NCBI GenBank assembly: GCA_007122215.1
Contig: SKUG01000214.1
Location: 1 to 5,134, forward strand
Length of the DNA: 5,134 bases
Reading direction: 5' to 3'
Source: Thermoleophilia bacterium
GTDB lineage: Bacteria; Actinomycetota; Thermoleophilia; Gaiellales; SKUG01
Shown: piece after piece, positions 1-4,735 of the stretch
Layout: each line of letters begins with the position of its first letter
Position numbering within the stretch: position 1 is the stretch's first letter
Made by a program: the position numbers and the translations under genes
Notes under the pieces: generated by a model
What the model saw: the letters and a program-made list of their open reading frames with translations, nothing else
Database searches by the model: none
Told to the model about the DNA's origin: nothing

Positions 1-127
1 GCAGGGCCACGAGCAGCATCGGCAGCGACAGCACCAGGAGCAGCACCGTGGCCAGTGCCACGTCGACGCCGCGCTGGACGACGTCGTGCGCTCGCCGTGT
101 GGGGATGGGCTCGGGGGTGGTCTCCAC
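1..127 (-). CDS. Probable undecaprenyl-phosphate sugar transferase, N-terminal fragment (partial, runs off left edge)
   Basis: Seen: reading leftward from a GTG at 127, 42 codons stay open to the window edge. They give a short polar Pro/Thr/Glu-rich N-terminus, then a basic stretch with the pattern QRGVDVAL (residues 18-25) running into one hydrophobic helix (about 24-42) that includes LSLPMLLVAL. Family knowledge: an Arg/Lys-x-x-Asp followed by a helix containing Leu-Ser-x-Pro is how bacterial sugar transferases of the WcaJ/WbaP C-terminal type (PF02397) begin. These enzymes move a sugar phosphate from a nucleotide sugar to undecaprenyl phosphate at the inner membrane, starting exopolysaccharide or glycan synthesis. 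The catalytic part lies outside the window, so the call rests on the N-terminus alone. Start choice: GTG 127 is preceded by AGG and GGGAG; an in-frame ATG at 169 would add 14 Arg-rich residues and is less likely. The gene is divergent from the ABC permease. Another single-helix membrane protein is possible. Confidence 0.6.
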   Translation of the reverse strand, partial: METTPEPIPTRRAHDVVQRGVDVALATVLLLVLSLPMLLVAL

Positions 128-185
128 GCTCCCTATCCTACGGCAGCGCCTCCGCTGCTCCGCCCGCATCTGGCATCATGCCTGC
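128..185. promoter_or_regulatory. Divergent intergenic region, putative back-to-back promoters
   Basis: This 58-bp gap separates the divergent sugar transferase and ABC permease genes, so promoters for both should lie in or near it. Overlapping TANNNT-type hexamers are visible: TATCCT on plus (134-139) and TAGGAT on minus (140-135). The minus hexamer ends seven bases before the GTG at 127, so a transcript from it would be leaderless or nearly so. I see no convincing -35 element on either strand and no clear Shine-Dalgarno before the permease ATG at 186. The hexamers are weak matches in a G+C-rich context and could be chance. Confidence 0.25.
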
Positions 186-1634
186 ATGTTCCTCGTCCGC
201 TACGCATATGCCGAGCTCACCCGGCGCCGGGCCCGCACCGTGCTGGCAGTGCTCGCGCTGGCCGTGGGCGTAGCCGTCGTGGTCGGGGTGGGCAGCGCTG
301 CCCGCGCCGTCGACGAGGCCCAGCGGGAGGTGCTCGACCCGCTGGGCACGCTCGGCACCGACCTGACGCTCACGCGCCCCGTGCAGGTCGGTGGCGGTGG
401 CCTGCTCGACCTCGGGCCCGAGGAGCAGGCGCTGCTCGAGGCCGAGAACGGCACGGCCGCCTTCGAGTTCGACAACCTCGGTGATCCCGGCGAGCCGTTC
501 GAGCGGGACGTCTTCCTGCCTGCCACCCAGCTCACCTTTCCCGAGGAGGAGGCAGCGCGGGCAGCGCAGATCGATGGCGTCGAGGCCGTGGCAGCCGGGC
601 TGACGGTGGTGGTGCTGCACCAGGAGGGGCTCGTTCCAGCCCCGGAGGACCTGGCCGAGGCCCAGCGGCTGGGCCCTGCCGCGCTCAACCGGCTGGACTT
701 CACCTTCGACACGTGGACCATGGCAGGGATCGACCCCGAGGGAGGCTCGCTGGCGCTGGCCGAGGCCGGGCAGGTCAGCAGCGGCCGGTTCCTCGAGGCC
801 GGCGAGCGCGGCGCGGTGCTCGCCTCGGACGCATGGGCCGCCCGACGCGGCATCGAGGCCGGCGATGAGCTGCGGATCGCCGGGCGCGAGTACACCGTCG
901 TGGGGACCGTGCGGGAGCGGCTCGGGGCCCAGGCCGCCGATGCCTACCTGCCACTGGCCGAGCTGCAGGAGCTTGCCGAGCGCGAGGGCAGGATCAACCT
1001 GCTGGCGGTACGGGCCGAGCGCAGCGAGCTCGTCGGGGACGTGGAGGAGGCCCTCGCCGGGCTCGTCGACGGCGCCCAGGTCGGGGCCTCCGCGGACGTT
1101 GCCGACCGCGTCAGCGGATCGCTCGTCGACGCTGCCGACCTCTCCGCTGGCCTCGCGCGCGTGGTGCTGATCGTCAGCCTGATCGCGGCCGCGGCGATCG
1201 CCGTGCTGGTCACCCTCGGCTCGGTCAGCCAGCGAACCCGTGAGATCGGCACCCTGCGCGCGATCGGCTGGTCGCCGCGGCGGGTCGTCGGCCAGGTGCT
1301 CGGGGAGTCGCTCGTGATCGGCACGCTCGGGGCGCTGGTCGGCAGCGCCCTGGGAGCGGGGGCCGTCTGGCTCGTGGCTCGCCGCGGGATCGAGCTCGAG
1401 GCGTCCGGGGCCAGCGCCCCGGCCATCGCCGGGCTGGAGTCCGTACCGGCGGCGTTCGGCATCGGGGAGCTCGCGACGGTCAACGAGACCATCAGCGTGG
1501 TGCCGCAGGCCACCCCCGAGCTGCTCCTGGCAGGCGGCCTGCTCGCGCTGGGAGCCGGGCTCGTTGCCGGCCTGGCCGGCGCCTGGCGAGCTGCACGGAT
1601 CGAGCCGGCCGAGGCGCTGCGGAGGGTGGGATGA
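186..1634 (+). CDS. ABC transporter permease, FtsX/MacB type
   Basis: Membrane subunit (482 aa) of a type VII (MacB/LolCE-like) ABC system. Seen: a short cytoplasmic start and Arg-rich segment, TM1 at about residues 19-38, then a large acidic extracytoplasmic domain (about 40-325). That domain includes the MacB-PCD-like pattern of an AGIDPEG turn, a 'G-x-x-L/F-x-x-G' segment, GDELRIAG and YTVVGTVRE. Three C-terminal helices follow at about 326-346, 372-395 and 446-467. The conserved FtsX cytoplasmic loop TREIGTLRAIGW lies between the first two of these, and the ending RIEPAEALRR is typical of FtsX permeases. At 482 aa it is somewhat longer than many simple permeases. Start: ATG 186 gives the expected N-terminus; the frame stays open upstream to 48, but that extension is Arg/Cys-rich and covers the divergent gene. 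There is no clear Shine-Dalgarno. The stop overlaps the ATPase start (ATGA), so the two are translationally coupled. Substrate unknown: lipoprotein, lipid, peptide or drug export are all possible. Confidence 0.93.
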   Translation: MFLVRYAYAELTRRRARTVLAVLALAVGVAVVVGVGSAARAVDEAQREVLDPLGTLGTDLTLTRPVQVGGGGLLDLGPEEQALLEAENGTAAFEFDNLGDPGEPFERDVFLPATQLTFPEEEAARAAQIDGVEAVAAGLTVVVLHQEGLVPAPEDLAEAQRLGPAALNRLDFTFDTWTMAGIDPEGGSLALAEAGQVSSGRFLEAGERGAVLASDAWAARRGIEAGDELRIAGREYTVVGTVRERLGAQAADAYLPLAELQELAEREGRINLLAVRAERSELVGDVEEALAGLVDGAQVGASADVADRVSGSLVDAADLSAGLARVVLIVSLIAAAAIAVLVTLGSVSQRTREIGTLRAIGWSPRRVVGQVLGESLVIGTLGALVGSALGAGAVWLVARRGIELEASGASAPAIAGLESVPAAFGIGELATVNETISVVPQATPELLLAGGLLALGAGLVAGLAGAWRAARIEPAEALRRVG

Positions 1635-2431
1635 ACACCGTCACCGGACACGTCACACCCCCGGCGCTGCAGCTGGGCGGCCTGCGGCGCGAGTTCTCGG
1701 ACGGCTCGGAGACCGTGGTCGCCGTTGCCGAGGCCACCGCGACGATCGACGCCGGCACGGTCACCAGCATCATCGGCCCGAGCGGCTCGGGCAAGACCAC
1801 CCTGCTGCAGCTGCTCGGGCTGCTCGACACGCCCACTGCCGGGAAGCTCGCGGTGCTCGGCCAGGAGGCCGCGCGCATGTCGGCAGCCGAGCGGACCCGG
1901 CTGCGACGGGACCGCATCGGCTTCGTGTTCCAGCACTTCAACCTCGTGCCGACGCTCACCGCGCGCGAGAACGTCGAGGCCGCGCTGGTGGGCACCGGCG
2001 CCAGCCGCCAGGAGCGGCGCGAGCGCAGCTCCATCATGCTGGATCGCGTGGGGCTTGCCGACCGTGCGGGGCACCTCCCGCAGCAGCTTTCGGGCGGTGA
2101 GCAGCAGCGCGTCGCGATCGCACGCGCGCTTGTCGGCAACCCCGCGATCATCCTCGCCGACGAGCCGACGGGGAACCTCGACGAGCAGACCGGCCAGGAC
2201 GTCATCGAGCTGCTGCTGGGGCTCGTGCGCACCTCCGACACGGCCCTGGTGATGATCACCCACGATCCCGCCGTGGCACGCCGGGCAGACCACCACCTGC
2301 GGATGCAGGCCGGGCACCTCGAGGAGGTGCTCCCGGAGCCCGAGCCGCCGGCAGCGGCGCCCGTTCCCCAGCCGGCGCCGGGGCGGATGGCCCGGATCGT
2401 GCGACGGCTGCGGGGAGGGCGACGTGGCTGA
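1631..2431 (+). CDS. ABC transporter ATP-binding protein, LolD/MacB type
   Basis: Cytoplasmic ATPase (266 aa) that powers the permease encoded just upstream. Seen: Walker A GPSGSGKTT (residues 49-57), Q-loop glutamine at 101 in FVFQHFNLVPTLTARENV, signature LSGGEQQR (153-160), Walker B IILADEP (173-179), D-loop GNLD (181-184) and switch histidine 211 in MITHD. All catalytic motifs are intact. The FQxFNLxPxLTxxENV and LADEPTGNLD wording is typical of the LolD/MacB/FtsE subgroup that pairs with FtsX-type permeases. The NBD ends near residue 231. A 35-residue tail follows that is first Pro/Ala-rich (about 236-251) and then strongly basic (252-266). This extension is unusual for the subgroup and might contact membrane or permease. 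Start ATG 1631 overlaps the permease stop and has GGAGGG at 1621-1626, four bases upstream. The 3' end overlaps the next gene by 8 bp. Confidence 0.96.
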   Translation: MNTVTGHVTPPALQLGGLRREFSDGSETVVAVAEATATIDAGTVTSIIGPSGSGKTTLLQLLGLLDTPTAGKLAVLGQEAARMSAAERTRLRRDRIGFVFQHFNLVPTLTARENVEAALVGTGASRQERRERSSIMLDRVGLADRAGHLPQQLSGGEQQRVAIARALVGNPAIILADEPTGNLDEQTGQDVIELLLGLVRTSDTALVMITHDPAVARRADHHLRMQAGHLEEVLPEPEPPAAAPVPQPAPGRMARIVRRLRGGRRG

Positions 2432-3146
2432 TCCCCTGGTGGCCAGCGAGGTGCCCCCGGCGCCGCCGCGGAAGCGGTCGCCGCTGGCCAAGGCCGTCGC
2501 CGGCATCCTCCTGCTGACCACCATCCTCGTCGCCTGGACCGTCGGCATCCGCCTGGGCATCACCACGCCCGACGAGCTGCTGGCAGCCGTGCGGGGCCCC
2601 TTCGAGGGGCTGGGCCCCTGGACGGGTCCCGCCGTCTACGCAGGGAGCGTGTTCGCGCTGGTCTGCCTGGCTCCCAGCCCCGTGGTCGCCGTCACTGCCG
2701 GCGCCATCCTCGGTCCGCTCGGTGGGCTCACCACCACGCTGGCGGCGATCGGTACCGCGGTGCTGGTCCAGCGCTGGATGGGACGTACGCTCGTGGGCGC
2801 ACAGGTCCAGGCGCACATGCACCGGCGCTACCCGGGGCTGGACGCTCGCATGGCGCGTTCGGGACTGTTCGGGATCATCGGCCTGCGCCTGCTCGGAACG
2901 CCGCCCACGGCACTGGCTTATGCATCGTCGGCCACCGCACTGCCGCCTGCCCACCTGTCGGCCGGCTGCGTGGTCGGCACCGTCCCCCGGGGCTTTGCCT
3001 ACGCCTCGATCGGCGCCAGTGGCGGGGCACTCTGGCCGCCGTCGGAGTGGAGCACCGAGGCAGCCCTGGCACTGCTCATCCTCGGGGTGGCATCGATCGT
3101 CGCGCTGGCCATTGCCTGGGTCGCCCGGGACCGGACTGCCGCCTGA
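2424..3146 (+). CDS. TVP38/TMEM64 (VTT/SNARE-associated domain) membrane protein
   Basis: Polytopic inner-membrane protein of 240 aa. Seen: a Pro/Lys-rich cytoplasmic N-terminus (1-22) and helices at about 21-43, 69-91, 95-115, 148-171, 176-198 and 212-233. The VTT-type core is recognisable: an APSPVVAVTAGAILGPLGG re-entrant-like segment (83-101), then QRWMGRTLVG (116-125), then LRLLGTPPTALAYASSATAL (154-173) and a GTVPRGFAYASIGAS block (185-199). In this family the matching motifs are G-x-x-F/L-G-x-x-x-G and R-x-x-P-x-x-P. Related DedA/VTT proteins move lipids across membranes, some of them undecaprenyl phosphate; TVP38-type members are less well understood. Start: GTG 2424, with GGGGAGGG at 2412-2419 just upstream, overlapping the ATPase stop by 8 bp, so the gene is coupled to the ABC operon. 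The substrate is not shown by the sequence, and a direct role with the ABC system is only inferred. Confidence 0.88.
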   Translation: MADPLVASEVPPAPPRKRSPLAKAVAGILLLTTILVAWTVGIRLGITTPDELLAAVRGPFEGLGPWTGPAVYAGSVFALVCLAPSPVVAVTAGAILGPLGGLTTTLAAIGTAVLVQRWMGRTLVGAQVQAHMHRRYPGLDARMARSGLFGIIGLRLLGTPPTALAYASSATALPPAHLSAGCVVGTVPRGFAYASIGASGGALWPPSEWSTEAALALLILGVASIVALAIAWVARDRTAA

Positions 3147-3211
3147 CGCGAAGGACCCGGCGACTGCCACCTGCTGCCGCACCGTGATCGGTGTTCCGGC
3201 AGGATCCCGCC

Positions 3212-3760
3212 ATGAGCACCTCCCCGATCGCCCCTCCGGTCACGTTCGTCCATCCCGTCCCCGGCCCGACAGGCCCCGGCCTGCCCGTGGTGCCTGTGGC
3301 GCCTGCGCCGGTCGCCGTGCCGGCACCCGCAGCCGCGCCTGCAGGACTTCCACCGCTGATCGACTTCCCCGGGATCGTGGAGGGGGATCGCTTCGGGATC
3401 GCCCGCGGCTCCCGCGTGGGCGCCGTCCCCGTCCGCGGCACGGCCGCGATCGCACGGCTCGACGACGAGGGCGCGAACTTCGCGATCCGCGCCGGTGCGC
3501 TGGGCGTGCGGGTCGACGTCGAGGTCAACGTCGAGCGGATCGACGCCGACCGCGTGCTCATCAGCTCACGCGGGCGAGGGATCCCCGACTTCACCGGCAT
3601 GGGCGAGGTCGTCGAGTCCCGCCCGAACTACGTCGAGTTCCGGTCCCTCGACCACGACCTGGCCAACACCATCATCCAGCACGATGGCGCCGGTCGCCTG
3701 CGCATCGACGGCGAGATCCCCGACTTCGGCAACCTCCAGCTGCTGCTCGACCGCCAGTAG
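3212..3760 (+). CDS. Hypothetical protein, Pro/Ala-rich N-terminus with beta-rich C-terminal domain
   Basis: I do not recognise this 182-aa protein. Seen: no signal peptide or membrane helix. Residues 1-48 are low-complexity and rich in Pro, Ala and Val (for example PVAVPAPAAAPAG), which suggests a disordered linker or sticky tail. From about 49 on, short alternating hydrophobic/polar stretches such as VRVDVEVNVERI (99-110) and RVLISSRG (114-121) predict a compact beta-rich domain. IPDF occurs twice (124-127 and 169-172), and a similar IDFPG is at 50-54, so the domain may hold an internal repeat. Start: ATG 3212 has AGGA at 3201-3204 with 7-bp spacing; an in-frame GTG at 3191 would add seven residues and has a poorer ribosome site. 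It lies 65 bp after the VTT gene, so it may be in the same transcript or have its own promoter. Codon use matches its neighbours, which supports a real gene. Function unknown. Confidence 0.8.
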   Translation: MSTSPIAPPVTFVHPVPGPTGPGLPVVPVAPAPVAVPAPAAAPAGLPPLIDFPGIVEGDRFGIARGSRVGAVPVRGTAAIARLDDEGANFAIRAGALGVRVDVEVNVERIDADRVLISSRGRGIPDFTGMGEVVESRPNYVEFRSLDHDLANTIIQHDGAGRLRIDGEIPDFGNLQLLLDRQ

Positions 3761-3767
3761 CAGCCAG

Positions 3768-3814
3768 GGGCCCAGGATGTCCGCAGGCGGCGAGCACGCT
3801 GGCCGCATGGGCCC
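3768..3814. repeat. Short inverted repeat built from two GGGCCC palindromes
   Basis: GGGCCCA at 3768-3774 and its exact reverse complement TGGGCCC at 3808-3814 flank 33 bp. Each arm also contains the self-palindrome GGGCCC. They sit just after the stop of the 182-aa gene. They could form the base of a long weak hairpin or be a pair of binding sites, but in such G+C-rich DNA a 7-bp match is not strong evidence. Confidence 0.3.
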
Positions 3815-3821
3815 TGTCGTG

Positions 3822-3836
3822 GCCGCGTGGCGCGGC
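3822..3836 (+). terminator. GC-rich hairpin in the 3761-3921 intergenic gap, possible weak terminator
   Basis: GCCGCG (3822-3827), a three-base TGG loop and CGCGGC (3831-3836) make a perfect 6-bp stem. No T-run follows, so it is not a classical intrinsic terminator, though high-GC Actinomycetota often have hairpins without one. It lies 62 bp after the 182-aa gene's stop and 86 bp before the next start. The rest of the 161-bp gap shows only a TAGCCT hexamer at 3856-3861, a possible -10 element with no clear -35, and the AAGGAG ribosome site at its end. Confidence 0.3.
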
Positions 3837-3921
3837 ATCGGGTGCCAGCGGGCGATAGCCTTGTCCTGACGCCAGCAATCGCGGTTGGCCCCGAGCCAGC
3901 CCGAGCCGCAAGGAGACGACG

Positions 3922-4266
3922 ATGGCAGTCAGGATCAGGGTCTACCCCCAGGGACACTTCGCAGGGCAGTACCATCCCCGTGACCACGTGGACTGGCGGC
4001 CCTGGGAGCCAGGCGTCCCCAACCACCGCGCGCTTCGCCGCCGACGCAGGGTGACCAACCGGCTGATCCGCCAGCACGCGCAGCAGGTCCAGCAGCAGCT
4101 GCTCATGAACCAGCAGGCGCTGGCCAACTGGTACGCGATGGCATGGCGGTTCCCGGTAGTGGGCTACCCCACCGTCCCGGCCTGGGGGGGCGTGCCCTAC
4201 GGCATGCAGGGAGCGATGGTGGCACCCGGGATGATCGCCGCCGGCAACATCCACTTCGGCTGGTGA
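3922..4266 (+). CDS. Small basic Gln-rich hypothetical protein
   Basis: I do not recognise this 114-aa protein. Seen, in order: a 35-residue part rich in His, Trp, Tyr, Pro and Arg (residues 5-35); an Arg run (39-43); a predicted helix with many Gln (about 44-70, including QHAQQVQQQLLMNQQ) that could be amphipathic or coiled-coil; and a tail (about 75-114) rich in Gly, Pro, Met and aromatics with GYP, AWGG and PYGMQG, ending HFGW. There is no signal peptide or clear membrane helix. The composition suggests a self-associating, nucleic-acid-binding or surface/inclusion protein, but that is only a guess. Start: ATG 3922 with a perfect AAGGAG at 3910-3915 and 6-bp spacing, the best ribosome site in the window, which suggests strong translation. 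The stop lies 7 bp before the membrane-protein gene, so the pair is probably co-transcribed. A run of seven G at 4184-4190 lies within codons 88-90. Confidence 0.82.
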   Translation: MAVRIRVYPQGHFAGQYHPRDHVDWRPWEPGVPNHRALRRRRRVTNRLIRQHAQQVQQQLLMNQQALANWYAMAWRFPVVGYPTVPAWGGVPYGMQGAMVAPGMIAAGNIHFGW

Positions 4267-4273
4267 GCCGGAC

Positions 4274-4708
4274 ATGGGCGCCTACCAGCTGCTGCTGATC
4301 CTCCACGTGCTCAGCGCGCTCGCCCTGGCAGCATCGCTTGCCGGGTCGCTCGTGGTGCTCTCCGGTGCGCGCGGCTCGGCCGAGCCCGAACGCTGGCTGG
4401 CCCGGCAGGTCGGGCCGATCATCCGCCTGCATCGGATCGCAGGCGTGCTGGTGCTGGTCAGTGCCCTGGGCCTGATCCACGTTGCAGGCATCGACTGGGG
4501 TGCCCACTGGATCAGCGCCTCGTTCGCGGCGTGGTTTGCCTACATGGCCATCGCCGACGTGATGGCAAACGCCCCGGCCCGCCGTCGCCTGCGCAGCGAG
4601 CGCGGCCTCAGCCCCGCCGACCCGATGCGCGTCCTGCCCTACGGGATCGTGCAGGGCACCCTGCTGGTCGCCTTCACCTGGCTGATGATCGCCAAGCCTG
4701 GCGGCTGA
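4274..4708 (+). CDS. Four-helix integral membrane protein with helix-proximal histidines
   Basis: Small inner-membrane protein of 144 aa. Seen: hydrophobic helices at about residues 4-30, 52-72, 79-98 and 123-141, with a basic loop PARRRLRSER (101-110). Histidine 11 lies within TM1 (LILHVLSAL), His53 starts TM2 (RLHRIAGVL) and His69 ends it (LIHVAG). This layout resembles the DUF2269/CopD-like/HemJ-like group of small four-helix proteins, in which an 'LHV/LHI' histidine in TM1 is common and may bind heme or metal. I cannot place it firmly in one of these families, and the function is unknown. Start: ATG 4274, with GGTGAG at 4262-4267 overlapping the previous stop codon, so translation is probably coupled to the 114-aa protein. 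The stop codon lies in the left arm of an inverted repeat shared with the convergent gene. Confidence 0.88.
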   Translation: MGAYQLLLILHVLSALALAASLAGSLVVLSGARGSAEPERWLARQVGPIIRLHRIAGVLVLVSALGLIHVAGIDWGAHWISASFAAWFAYMAIADVMANAPARRRLRSERGLSPADPMRVLPYGIVQGTLLVAFTWLMIAKPGG

Positions 4709-4735
4709 GCAGCACGCGGCTCAGGGGAGCCGTGC
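4705..4735. terminator. Putative bidirectional terminator between convergent genes
   Basis: Two mutually exclusive hairpins overlap here. The first pairs CTGAGC (4705-4710) with GCTCAG (4719-4724) around an 8-base loop. The second pairs GCAC (4712-4715) plus GGCTC (4718-4722) with GAGCC (4727-4731) plus GTGC (4732-4735), with a two-base bulge and an AGGG loop. Both facing stop codons (TGA ending at 4708; TCA at 4721-4723, read as TGA on minus) lie in the arms of the first hairpin. No T-run follows on either strand, so termination is inferred from the hairpins and the convergent layout. Confidence 0.5.

Noticed and set aside
48..185. Upstream extension of the ABC permease to an earlier start at 48
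   Set aside because: The added 46 residues are Arg/Cys-rich with no family match and cover the start of the divergent gene; ATG 186 gives the normal FtsX-type N-terminus.
944..2566. A 540-codon open frame on the minus strand
   Set aside because: It lies opposite the permease and ATPase genes, which have clear family motifs. Its translation is rich in Arg, Pro, Ser and Ala with no domain pattern, typical of an antisense frame in G+C-rich DNA.
3147..3211. Possible terminator or promoter between the VTT gene and the 182-aa gene
   Set aside because: Only a 4-bp stem (ACCG-TGAT-CGGT) and no recognisable -10/-35 pair, too weak to list.
2722..3858. A 378-codon plus-strand open frame spanning the VTT and 182-aa genes
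   Set aside because: It is an out-of-frame Arg/Pro/Trp-rich shadow that crosses two better-supported genes and the gap between them.
3628..4275. A 215-codon minus-strand open frame opposite the 114-aa gene and the preceding gap
   Set aside because: Although the plus-strand gene there is itself unassigned, the plus frame has a perfect ribosome site and tight coupling to the next gene. The minus frame also overlaps the 182-aa gene and has no ribosome site that I can see.
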